Assembly (NCBI GenBank): GCA_903970165.1 | Contig: CAJCHZ010000071.1 | Span: 1 to 63,790 of the forward strand | DNA: 63,790 nucleotides | Direction of reading: 5' to 3' | From: Betaproteobacteria bacterium | GTDB lineage: Bacteria > Acidobacteriota > Terriglobia > Acidiferrales > UBA7541 | In this document: positions 26,802-35,183 of the stretch, piece by piece | Position numbering within the stretch: position 1 is the stretch's first letter | Layout of the letters: every line of letters starts with the position of its first letter | The notes under the pieces: model-generated | What the model saw: the letters and a program-made list of their open reading frames with translations, nothing else | What the model was told of the DNA's origin: nothing | The model's database searches: none | Position numbers and translations under genes: made by a program

Positions 26802-27968
26802 ATGTCAGTGAACGAAACAGCCAAAAATTCGCTAGGAACCTGGAGCATCGGGCGTATTTTGCCACGGCTCATGTTTTTCCTTTTCTTCCTGGACCTCCTT
26901 CTGCGCTTCGTCCCGCTCGACCCCCTGACATTTCGCGCCTGGGAAGCGATGCTCCGCCGCTATCCCAATGCCGTCGGCCCTTTCACGCCCAATAAGCACT
27001 ATCACCGCGACAATTCTTACGGCGGCGTCGCCGGAATCGGGAATCTCACAGTCCTTCGCCGCTATCATGCCGTGGATTTCACCACCGACGCCTACGGCTT
27101 CCACAATCCACCTGCGCTCGCGCAATCGAACCCCATCGGGATTGTCATCGGCGACTCCTTCGCGGTCGGCAGTGAACTCCCCGAAGACCAGTCGCTCTCC
27201 GCCCAACTCACCCAGCGCTTCGGTGGCTATTTTTATAACGCCGGCGCTTCGCAACCCCTTCCTTTGAGCAGTCTCAAAGCCGTAACTCAGCGCATCGGTC
27301 TGCGGCATGGGCTCGTCATCTTTGAATTCCTCGAAGCCCGCGCTCTGCAAGATCCGCCCGCCAGCGCTCCCGACGGGGGCCGGGGAGCAGCGCAAGGTTT
27401 TATCTTTCGCACTTTGGGTACGGACTGGATTGATCGATTCCGAACTCCGCTCAATCAACTCCACACTTCCCCTTTGCAAGCGCTCTCCGCCAAGCTCGAG
27501 AAAGAAATCCAGAACGATACCCTGCTGCCTAATTCCTATGCTTCGTTCGTGATACGGGAAAAGCTCCGCAACGGCGAACCTATCGTCTTTCTACCCGCAG
27601 AATTCAAATCCCCCGCCCATCCGCAAAAAGCCGCCGAGCGCTGGGTTGCCTATCTCTCCTGGTATTCCAAGGAACTGCACAAAGATGACCTCGACCTCAT
27701 CGTTCTCCTCGTTCCTAACCGTCCCACAGTCTACGCGCCCTTCCTGGCCGTTCCGCGCGAAGTCTCCGCTTCCCGCGCTACACTCCACGAATTGGCAACC
27801 GCCCTCGAAAGCGCAGGCGTCAGCACCGTTTCGCTTGAAAGCCGCTACCCCCAGGACGCCGCAACTCTGCTGAGCCAGAATAAATACCTCTACTTTCTGG
27901 ACGACACTCACTGGAACGGCAACGGCACAGCGATCGCCGCCGACGAAATCTTCCATCATGGCAAGTAG
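26802..27968 (+). CDS. SGNH/AlgX-AlgJ-like O-acetyltransferase partner
   Basis: A 388-residue protein encoded 23 bases after the MBOAT gene. It has one N-terminal membrane helix (RLMFFLFFLDLLLRF) and then a periplasmic domain. The SGNH signatures are GIVIGDSFAVGSELPEDQS (nucleophile Ser) and the C-terminal DDTHWNGNG, which carries the Asp-x-His of AlgJ/AlgX-type enzymes. The expected job is to take acetyl from the MBOAT protein and transfer it to a polysaccharide. I start at MSVNETAKNS rather than at the upstream ATG at 26676, which would overlap the previous gene by 103 bases. Confidence 0.82.
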   Translation: MSVNETAKNSLGTWSIGRILPRLMFFLFFLDLLLRFVPLDPLTFRAWEAMLRRYPNAVGPFTPNKHYHRDNSYGGVAGIGNLTVLRRYHAVDFTTDAYGFHNPPALAQSNPIGIVIGDSFAVGSELPEDQSLSAQLTQRFGGYFYNAGASQPLPLSSLKAVTQRIGLRHGLVIFEFLEARALQDPPASAPDGGRGAAQGFIFRTLGTDWIDRFRTPLNQLHTSPLQALSAKLEKEIQNDTLLPNSYASFVIREKLRNGEPIVFLPAEFKSPAHPQKAAERWVAYLSWYSKELHKDDLDLIVLLVPNRPTVYAPFLAVPREVSASRATLHELATALESAGVSTVSLESRYPQDAATLLSQNKYLYFLDDTHWNGNGTAIAADEIFHHGK

Positions 27969-28270
27969 CTGGCCACGGCGCCCTCACATGTTGCTCCGTC
28001 CAATTTTCTTCGTCCGCGGTCAAGCAAAGGAGCGGTTCTCGAGGAAATCTCAAAAATCAGTACTTCCCTCGCTTCGCCTTGTCTTCGCCGTCTAGTTTCC
28101 TAGTCCTAACGGGGATAACTGGCTGCTCACACCCTCTTCTGCCTTCGTTGACTTGTCTTTTCCCCGCCTGCTAGCGTTGACGAGCACGGTTTCTGTCTGC
28201 CTTCCTATCCCTTAGGGCGGAGAAGATATTTTTTTGCGGGCCTCGGGCCCCTGGTTGTCTGGAAAGACGA
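27969..28270. other. Intergenic stretch before the TPR gene
   Basis: About 300 bases with pyrimidine-rich segments on the plus strand and no convincing ORF. A short GGGCC/GGCCC hairpin at about 28238-28253 sits just before the TPR gene. I see no consensus promoter, repeat or tRNA. Confidence 0.4.
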
Positions 28271-31200
28271 ATGGCCTATACCAAGAGCAAAATCGTCGAA
28301 GCGGCGCAGAAGCTTCTGAATCAGGGCAAAGTCCCTCAGGCCATCGCCGAATACCAGCAAATTCTCAAGTTTGAGCCGCGCGATCAGGTCACCCTCATGA
28401 CCATCGGCGAGCTTTACATCCGCCAGGGCGAAACCTTTCAGGCCATTGACTATTTCGAGCGTCTTGCCCAGATCTTTGTCGGTGACGGTTTTCTCACCAA
28501 AGCGATTGCCGTTTACAAACGCATCGCCAAACTCGCTCCAGAAGAGATTCGCCCGCTCGAAAAGCTGGCCGACCTATATGTCCAGCAAGGAGTCATGAGC
28601 GAAGCCCGCCCGCTCTTCCTGCAGTTGGCGGAGATTCATCTCAAAAATAACCGCCAGCCAGAAGCCGTCGGTCTACTCAAGAAGCTTCTCCTCGCGGAGC
28701 CGGACAATCTGCGCATTCAGATTCGACTCGCCGACCTTTATCAAGCCATGGGGCAATCCCGCGAAGCCGTTGACAGCTACGTATCCGCGGCGCAGCGTGC
28801 TCTCGCCCGGGGCGATCAGGCCGAAAGCGAAAAATTGGCCGACAAGGCTCTCAAGATTGACCCGAGTTGCCTCCCTGCCGCCATTGTCAGGGCCCGCTCC
28901 TTTTCCTCGCAGGGCCATTTCACCCAGGCCGCCGAGCTCCTCGAACACGTCCCCGACCTGGATAAGGGCGGCGAACAAACCGAACTTCTCCTCGACCTTT
29001 ATCTGAAAAGCGCAAACTGGGATAAAGCAACCGCTCTCGCTCTCCGCGTCCTGGGAGCCGACAACAAGAATTTTGGTCCAGCTCAAAAAATCGTGGAATC
29101 TCTGCTCGAGTCTGGTCAGAGCGACCGCGCCACCGCCATCATCGGTCAGATTCGCATTCCCATGATCGACGCGGGCGAACATGAGGTCATCGGCCGCCTG
29201 CAGAATGATCTTGCCGCCAAGCTCCCCGGCAGTATCGAGCCCCTCGAATGGCTCGTCGATTTCTACGGTCGCACCAGCGATTCCTTTCGTCTGCCCGATG
29301 CTCTCGCTCACCTGGGCGAGGCTCTCGAGTCGGCTAATGAGCTTGAACGTGCAAAGGCCGTCTTTGAACAGCTTGTCGACCGTCAGCCCGACAGCGAGTC
29401 CGCCAAACGCAAACTCGACGGCGTCCTCCGGAAAATGGGCTTGCTGGCCGCGGAACCCGCGCCGGTGGTTCACAGCGAACCTCTCCAAGCGGAAATCCCC
29501 AAACCGCCTGCGCCTAAACTTCGCCCCGACGCGCCGGAAAATCTTGCACCCGCTCCAGGCGACAAACCTGGCTCACTTTCCGCTGGCTCCGAGCCTCCGC
29601 TTGATGAAGAAACGCAGAGATTTATCGCTCAGTCTCTGACGGACGTCGACCTCTTTGCCAGTTACGGACTTACGCAAAAGGCAATTGGCCTGCTCGAAGC
29701 CATTTTGCGCCGCGCTCCTCGTCATATTCCCACGCTCGAGAAGCTTCTAGACTTTGTCCTCGGTGCGGGTGACGACCGTCGTACCGCTGAACTGGCCTCT
29801 CAGCTCGAACAGATTCACGTGGACCGCAATGACCAGCGCGGCGCCGAACGCTTCGGTGAGCTCCGTCGCAGGTTCCAGCGTGCTGCCGGGCTCACCGATG
29901 CGGAATTGGCGGCCAGTGCCGCTCCTGTTCAGCACGAAGCCCCAGCGACGATCCCGGAAGTTCCGTTGGCGGAACTTGCCGCCGAGCCCGATCCAGTTCT
30001 CGAACTGCCTGTGACCGCTGAGGCCGAGCCCGCCTTGGCCGAATTTGACCTCACGGAATCTGCTCCTCCCGAGGCGCCGGAGGCAGTCGCGGCCACCGAT
30101 GCTTCCCAGCCGGCCGAAGTACAAGAGGTCGACCTCTCCGACGAGTGGGCTTCCATGCTGGATGACATTCATCCCGCTGAACCTGCCGTGAAATTGCCTG
30201 CGGCCAAGCCCGCAGCGGAACCGCCCTCGGCTCCTCCCGAGGTGTCTGCCGAGCCAGTAGCCGCCGAAGAATTTTCGATCGAAGAAGAGCCGGTTACCAC
30301 TCCGGCGGCGGAAACGCACGAGGTAGAATCCTTCGAGCTGCCTGTCGAGGCCGCTGCCGACGAACCAGTTCATCAGGCGGCTCACCAACCGGTTCAGGAA
30401 TCCGTTCACGAAGAAGAGCTGGACCCCTTTGCAGATATTTCTGCCGAGCTTTCCCTACCTGCAGAGCCGGAACCGGCTCAGCAGGCCGTTGAGCAGCATC
30501 ACGCGCCTGCCGTGCCGGAACCGTCGCCAGCCGTTCACAAGACGCCGGTGCCTGCTGCCCCTCCTCAACCCCCCGCCGCCGCTCCTCAACCAGAATTCGA
30601 GCTTCAACAGGACATCGAGTTGATCCTCGAGCCGGAACCTCTGGTTCCCGCTTACGACCAGAAACCGCCCGACATTCCAATCACCGTTCACGAGCCGGAA
30701 CCAGAACCGACCCAGGAACCCGAACCTGCTGCCGCCGCGCAGAATTCAGAGGCTGCCTCGCCCGCGGGCGGATTCGCCTCCGACCAGTTTCTTGCGGACC
30801 TGGCGAATGAAATCGAACAACTTGGTATTGGCGAACTCTCGCCATCCTTCTCCGAGGCGCCTGCCCATGCCGCTCCCCCTAAAGCGGAGCCCGCGCCAGT
30901 CGCTCAGGGTGAATCTGGTCCGCTCAAGGAAGTCTTTGACGAATTCCGCGCTGAGCTCGGCGAAATGGGCGCCGAAGATGAGGATCTCGAAACTCACTAC
31001 AACCTCGGCATCGCATTCCGCGAGATGGGCCTCGTCGACGAAGCCATCAGCGAATTCCAGAAAGTCGCCAAAGCCACCGACAATGGCAAGCCTTTCCGCT
31101 ACGTCATGCAATGCTGCACGCTCCTGGGTCTTGCCTTCATGGATAAAGGCCAGCCCGGCATCGCTGCCATCTGGTACGAACGCGCTCTCCACACGCCCGG

Positions 31201-31369
31201 CATTGAGCCGGAAAGCATCCTCGCATTACGGTATGATTTAGGCGTTGCCTTGGAATCCGCGGGTGAGCCGGCAGCAGCGCTGAAGAGTTTTTCCCAGGTC
31301 TACGCGATGAACATCGATTATCGTGACGTCGCTGATCGTATCGCTGCTCTCCAGAAGCCCATCCGTTGA
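28271..31369 (+). CDS. Large tetratricopeptide-repeat protein
   Basis: A 1032-residue TPR protein without an obvious signal peptide. Residues about 1-400 form a TPR array (AIAEYQQILKFEPRDQVTLMTIGELYIRQGE and similar). A second short array lies around 440-540 (DEETQRFIAQSLTDVDLFASYGLTQKAIGLLEAIL). Residues about 550-850 are a Glu/Pro/Ala-rich, probably disordered linker, and a final TPR block spans about 905-1030 (LETHYNLGIAFREMGLVDEAISEF). The layout recalls scaffold proteins for pilus, secretion or gliding machineries such as FrzE/PilF-associated TPR proteins, but no partner genes are adjacent and I do not assign a system. The stop overlaps a possible TTG start of the next small gene. Confidence 0.8.
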   Translation: MAYTKSKIVEAAQKLLNQGKVPQAIAEYQQILKFEPRDQVTLMTIGELYIRQGETFQAIDYFERLAQIFVGDGFLTKAIAVYKRIAKLAPEEIRPLEKLADLYVQQGVMSEARPLFLQLAEIHLKNNRQPEAVGLLKKLLLAEPDNLRIQIRLADLYQAMGQSREAVDSYVSAAQRALARGDQAESEKLADKALKIDPSCLPAAIVRARSFSSQGHFTQAAELLEHVPDLDKGGEQTELLLDLYLKSANWDKATALALRVLGADNKNFGPAQKIVESLLESGQSDRATAIIGQIRIPMIDAGEHEVIGRLQNDLAAKLPGSIEPLEWLVDFYGRTSDSFRLPDALAHLGEALESANELERAKAVFEQLVDRQPDSESAKRKLDGVLRKMGLLAAEPAPVVHSEPLQAEIPKPPAPKLRPDAPENLAPAPGDKPGSLSAGSEPPLDEETQRFIAQSLTDVDLFASYGLTQKAIGLLEAILRRAPRHIPTLEKLLDFVLGAGDDRRTAELASQLEQIHVDRNDQRGAERFGELRRRFQRAAGLTDAELAASAAPVQHEAPATIPEVPLAELAAEPDPVLELPVTAEAEPALAEFDLTESAPPEAPEAVAATDASQPAEVQEVDLSDEWASMLDDIHPAEPAVKLPAAKPAAEPPSAPPEVSAEPVAAEEFSIEEEPVTTPAAETHEVESFELPVEAAADEPVHQAAHQPVQESVHEEELDPFADISAELSLPAEPEPAQQAVEQHHAPAVPEPSPAVHKTPVPAAPPQPPAAAPQPEFELQQDIELILEPEPLVPAYDQKPPDIPITVHEPEPEPTQEPEPAAAAQNSEAASPAGGFASDQFLADLANEIEQLGIGELSPSFSEAPAHAAPPKAEPAPVAQGESGPLKEVFDEFRAELGEMGAEDEDLETHYNLGIAFREMGLVDEAISEFQKVAKATDNGKPFRYVMQCCTLLGLAFMDKGQPGIAAIWYERALHTPGIEPESILALRYDLGVALESAGEPAAALKSFSQVYAMNIDYRDVADRIAALQKPIR

Positions 31370-31401
31370 GTCCGGCATTGACGGATGCTTCTCCCTTTCC
31401 T

Positions 31402-31647
31402 ATGAACCGTGTTTTTCGCGCAATGCTTGTCGTCGTCTGCTTTGAAATGGGAGCACTGCTGCTCTATCTCCCGTGGTCCGCCTTTTGGGAGCAGAATTTT
31501 TTTCTCAGCCACTTTCCTTCGATTATCCACGTGGTCCTTCATCCTGCATTTCGCGGCGCGATCAGTGGTCTCGGCGTGCTGGACATCCTTTTGGCTCTCG
31601 GCTTTATTCGTCCTCATCGGGGTTCCGCAAGTGTCCCTCCCCAGTAA
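31402..31647 (+). CDS. Small two-helix membrane protein
   Basis: About 81 residues from the ATG at 31402, or 93 from a TTG at 31366 that overlaps the TPR gene stop. Two hydrophobic stretches are clear: AMLVVVCFEMGALLLYLPW and FRGAISGLGVLDILLALGF, separated by an aromatic-rich loop. No family is recognised. The placement between the TPR gene and thiE with little spacing suggests cotranscription. Confidence 0.55.
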   Translation: MNRVFRAMLVVVCFEMGALLLYLPWSAFWEQNFFLSHFPSIIHVVLHPAFRGAISGLGVLDILLALGFIRPHRGSASVPPQ

Positions 31648-31675
31648 TTCTCCGCTGCTTTCTTCGTTCTCTCGG

Positions 31676-32380
31676 ATGGGAAAGCCACTGCTTTGTTACG
31701 TCACCGATCGCCGGAGCCTGGCGTGCCCTTCTGGCGAGAATTTGATCGAGCCGCTCCTTGCAAAGATCGAAGCCGTTGCGGCCGCCGGAATCCATTGGAT
31801 TCAAATTCGCGAGAAAGATTTACCTGGAAAGGAAATCGCAGCACTTGCACGCAAAGCGTTGAGCGTGGTTTCAAAACATGCGACGCATGCTAAGCCTCCG
31901 GCGCGCGTCCTGGTGAATGATCGACTCGACGTGGCCCTCGCTGAACAATCGGGAGGTGTTCACTTGGGAGAAAACTCGCTGCCCGTCACGGAGGCGAGGC
32001 GTTTTTTACGGGCCCCAGGCGCTAACCAACCTCTGCCGCCTGATTTTCTCGTCGGTGTTTCCTGCCACTCGCTCGAAGCCGCCAGATTTGCGGCCGCCGA
32101 AGGCGCTGACTACGTTTTCTTCGGGCCCGTCTTCGCAACGCCCTCCAAAGCCGTCTATGGCGCTCCACAAGGTCTTGACTGTCTCGCCGAAGTTTGCCGT
32201 GCGGTAAATATTCCCGTCATCGCTATCGGCGGCATCACTCCCACCAACATCGCAAACTGCATGGCCGCGGGAGCCGCAGGCATAGCGGCGATACACCTTT
32301 TTCAAGCCGCCGACGATCCTGCCGCCGCGGTGAGCACGATTCGCCGGCAATTTTCCTCGTCCACGTCTCACTCGGCTTAA
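31676..32380 (+). CDS. thiE: Thiamine-phosphate synthase
   Basis: Joins hydroxymethylpyrimidine diphosphate and hydroxyethylthiazole phosphate to give thiamine phosphate. The TIM-barrel landmarks are WIQIREKDLPGKEIAALARKAL, VLVNDRLDVALAEQSGGVHLGENSLPV, VGVSCHSLEAARFAAAEGADYVFFGPVFATPSK, and the phosphate-binding IPVIAIGGITPTNIANCMAAGAAGIAAI. I start at MGKPLLCYVTDRRSL (31676); a GTG at 31631 is an alternative. ThiD is encoded 21 kb away at 53264, and no TPP riboswitch precedes either gene. Confidence 0.93.
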   Translation: MGKPLLCYVTDRRSLACPSGENLIEPLLAKIEAVAAAGIHWIQIREKDLPGKEIAALARKALSVVSKHATHAKPPARVLVNDRLDVALAEQSGGVHLGENSLPVTEARRFLRAPGANQPLPPDFLVGVSCHSLEAARFAAAEGADYVFFGPVFATPSKAVYGAPQGLDCLAEVCRAVNIPVIAIGGITPTNIANCMAAGAAGIAAIHLFQAADDPAAAVSTIRRQFSSSTSHSA

Positions 32381-32850
32381 ACGCCCATCAGCCGCCGCAA
32401 CAATCGAATCTGTCCTGCGTGATAGATGTCGTGAAAGGCCACACCGTACAATGGCTTCAGAAACTTCGCGTCCCGAGGCCTCCGCAGAGCTTTTTCAACC
32501 GCCGTTCGCAAGGCCCGATGCTCACGCTCCAGCAATTTCTTATCCTCGCGCCATGCGGCTTCCTTGGCTTTTCCCTTTTCCGGTCGCGGAAAAAAATTTC
32601 TGCCCTTCAAAGCAAACGATCCCTTCTTTCCACCTTCAATCAGCCTCCGGACCGCGTATTTCCAATACGCCGCGTGTAACGTCTCTTCCCAGATATTGTG
32701 GCGCCCCGCGCCGGGTCGCCACGCCGCCTGTTTCGCTGAAACGCCCCTAATCGCTTGCTTCAGATTCGGACCGTGCCAGGTTTTCTTTTCGTAGCCTTCC
32801 TCCAGCAGCTTCAAAATGAGTTCTGAGGTTTTCACTCGAGCCTTTCCCAA
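32377..32850 (-). CDS. DinB-like protein
   Basis: A 157-residue four-helix-bundle protein of the DinB/YfiT superfamily. The likely metal-binding His residues are in HNIWEETLHAAYWKYAVRR and in VAFHDIYHAGQIRLLRRL at the C-terminus, the family pattern. Functions in this group range from thiol-dependent S-transferases to unknown metalloproteins. Stops of this gene and thiE overlap by four bases. The S1/P1 nuclease gene lies directly upstream and ends at 32851, the base next to this start codon. Confidence 0.75.
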   Translation of the reverse strand: MGKARVKTSELILKLLEEGYEKKTWHGPNLKQAIRGVSAKQAAWRPGAGRHNIWEETLHAAYWKYAVRRLIEGGKKGSFALKGRNFFPRPEKGKAKEAAWREDKKLLEREHRALRTAVEKALRRPRDAKFLKPLYGVAFHDIYHAGQIRLLRRLMGV

Positions 32851-33858
32851 CTACTCGGTCTCTCTCGCAGCCTCGTTAAGAATCATCGCCAGCCGTACAC
32901 CGGCCTCGGCGAGGCGCTTCTCAACCACCGGCGCCGCCTTTTCCTGATAAGCCTCGCCGGCAACGATGTTCTGGTGCAGAAGTCTGTCTCCAATGTTGTT
33001 GTTATCCGTGCAAGTGTGGACCGCGACGTGCGGCTCGACAGTAATCTTCGGCACTAGATTGCCATACGCCGTACTCTTTGCGTACTCGTGCCCTTCCCAT
33101 GCCCAATCGTCGACATGAATCCCCGCTTTTTCCCAGCCCTCTATATCCGCCGCAAAAAGCGCGTCAAGCATTTCCGCGTACTCCCCGGGGTCCGCGCCCT
33201 CCGCGTCGCGCTCCGGAATTGCGGTATCCCAGATCCCGTGCAAATTCGGTGAATACGAATGATTGTGTTCATGCGGGTTGCGCCGCAAATATTTCAGCGG
33301 CACGCAATTTCCGCCCTCATCGGCGTTGGTCGCGGTATGCAGCGGCTGGTGTAAATCCCCCACAAAATGAATCACGTAACGAAGCGCGTCCGCGCGTTTC
33401 GCAGCGTCGGCATTCTTGTCCTTCAGGATCGCCAGCTGCTCACGGATGGCCCTCGTCACGCAGTCTTCTCGACCGCAAAATGGTTCCAGCGGTCCCCGCT
33501 GTGCCTCACGCGGAATATCAATGTAGTGCCATGGCCCGTTCTTCCGTTCCCCACGCACATCATCGGCCCACGTCGACGCGTCCGCCATCGCGTCGCGCAT
33601 CGCCCCTCCGCAGTACCGATTCAATTTCGGGTCCATGGGATTCTCGCTCAACAACTTCTGCGCAAGTTGCTTGGCTTCTGGCGTCAAATGCTTCTCCGCA
33701 AGCAAGGCCACCGTCTGATGCCCCTTGCATCCCCACGCATCCGCCCGTGGAACCGTCGCAAACATTGCGGCCAATCCGACCACAGAAAAGTAGACAGCCA
33801 TTCGCCCGCAAAATCTATGTTCTCTTGCTTTAGCGCGCTCAGGCCGGTTTTTCACCAA
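32851..33858 (-). CDS. Secreted S1/P1-type nuclease
   Basis: A 335-residue zinc-dependent single-strand nuclease of the S1/P1 family, exported by the segment MAVYFSVVGLAAMFATVPRADA. The mature N-terminus begins AWGCKGHQTVALLAEKHL; in this family the N-terminal Trp itself binds zinc. Further ligands are in STWADDVR, WHYIDIP, VIHFVGDLHQPLHTA and NLHGIWD. It degrades external RNA or DNA and may free phosphate. The GTG start at 33858 has GGAAGG seven bases upstream. Confidence 0.9.
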   Translation of the reverse strand: MVKNRPERAKAREHRFCGRMAVYFSVVGLAAMFATVPRADAWGCKGHQTVALLAEKHLTPEAKQLAQKLLSENPMDPKLNRYCGGAMRDAMADASTWADDVRGERKNGPWHYIDIPREAQRGPLEPFCGREDCVTRAIREQLAILKDKNADAAKRADALRYVIHFVGDLHQPLHTATNADEGGNCVPLKYLRRNPHEHNHSYSPNLHGIWDTAIPERDAEGADPGEYAEMLDALFAADIEGWEKAGIHVDDWAWEGHEYAKSTAYGNLVPKITVEPHVAVHTCTDNNNIGDRLLHQNIVAGEAYQEKAAPVVEKRLAEAGVRLAMILNEAARETE

Positions 33859-33885
33859 TCGCCTTCCAAGTCACCATTCACTTCC

Positions 33886-34953
33886 TCACTCGCTTAACCA
33901 CCGCCCTACGGGCCGCCAGGATTCCGTATGATCGCAAATCACGCGTAGCGCCGCCGTAATGGGAATCGCCAGGATCAACCCCATACCGCCCCACACCCAG
34001 CCCCAAAAAAGTAGAGCCACGGTGATCGCCAGGGCATTCAGCCGCACCCGTTTGCCCACTATCTTCGGCGCTACCAGGTTCAACGCTAGGATGTGAATCG
34101 TCATCAGCCCGCCCGCAATCAGCGCGAACTGCGCAAACGTTCTCCATTTCGCAAGTGCAATCACAAACGCGGGCAGCCACGCCACCACCGCCCCGATGTA
34201 GGGCACCATATTCAATATTCCGGACGCTATTCCCGTCAGGATCGGATAGTCGAGCCCAAGAAACCAGAAAAACAGGCTGCTCGCCACGATCACCAGCAAC
34301 GTCAGCAACGTCATCCCCGCCAAGTAGTCGCGCAGCACCGCCCGCAAATCTTCGAGCGTCTCTTTCACCTGCGTTCGTTTCGACGCCGGAAACAGTTGCA
34401 GCGTCCCGTGCCACAACTCTCGTTTTCCAGCCAGCATGAAAAACACCAGGAACGGCACAAACGTGACTTCTAGAAATAACGCGTACAGCGAACCAATACC
34501 GCGGAATAACATCGTCCGCACGATCTGTCCTTCTGGACGTTCCGCTCCCTGAGCCGGCGCTGTGCTCGGAGCAATCTCCGAAACTTGCACTTCGATGCCC
34601 CGTATCTTCGATTCGACCGTCCCCGCTGCCTGCTTCAGAAGCGCACCGTACTTCGGCCAATTGGCAGCGAAATCTTCGGCTCGCGTCTCCAGCCCATAGC
34701 CCGCCGCAATGAGCACCGCGATTAACAGGAGCACCATGATCATCGCCCCAACCGTCCGCGGAACCCGCACTCTTTCCATCATCTCCACCGCGGGATCCAG
34801 AAAATAGGCGAGCAGAATGGACAGCAGCATCGTAATGACGACGCCCGCCGCGTAATAAAAGAACAGCAGGACAATCGCTGCCCCAAGCAGCCGCAGGCTG
34901 ACATTGGAGACTGAAAGTAATACCTGTGTTTCTTGCTGTTCGTTCTCGGGCAC
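33886..34953 (-). CDS. AI-2E family transporter (PF01594)
   Basis: A 355-residue membrane protein with two N-terminal helices (LLGAAIVLLFFYYAAGVVITMLLSILLAYFL), a third after VPRTVGAM, a soluble middle domain (about residues 80-150), and four to five more helices. GLDYPILTGIASGILNMVPYIGAVVAWLP and NLVAPKIVGKRVRLNALAITVALLFWGWVWGGMGLILAIP are the family signatures. Members move autoinducer-2, act as Na+/H+ antiporters or are uncharacterised, so the cargo is open. Start ATG 34953; longer starts extend into the glmM upstream region. Confidence 0.9.
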   Translation of the reverse strand: MPENEQQETQVLLSVSNVSLRLLGAAIVLLFFYYAAGVVITMLLSILLAYFLDPAVEMMERVRVPRTVGAMIMVLLLIAVLIAAGYGLETRAEDFAANWPKYGALLKQAAGTVESKIRGIEVQVSEIAPSTAPAQGAERPEGQIVRTMLFRGIGSLYALFLEVTFVPFLVFFMLAGKRELWHGTLQLFPASKRTQVKETLEDLRAVLRDYLAGMTLLTLLVIVASSLFFWFLGLDYPILTGIASGILNMVPYIGAVVAWLPAFVIALAKWRTFAQFALIAGGLMTIHILALNLVAPKIVGKRVRLNALAITVALLFWGWVWGGMGLILAIPITAALRVICDHTESWRPVGRWLSE

Positions 34954-35183
34954 GGTGGCTCTCCGTTCCCATCACGTTAACATACTCATGCAACCGGTCG
35001 AGGGCAGGGAAAACCGCCCTTTGCGTATTTCTACTGGTCTCTTCTCGCTGTCCCGACCTGCCATTCTTTCCATTCCCTGTTTACCGAGGCGAACGTCCGC
35101 ATCATGGCCCCCGCGAGACCTTTCTTGTCCCTATGCTAGACTTTATTGCGCCCCGCCATTCAGGAATTGGCCGCGCCTCTCTC

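Noticed and set aside
33878..34993. Minus-strand 371-codon ORF overlapping the AI-2E-type permease
   Set aside because: Same strand, other frame; soluble low-quality translation while the permease frame shows proper membrane helices and family motifs.
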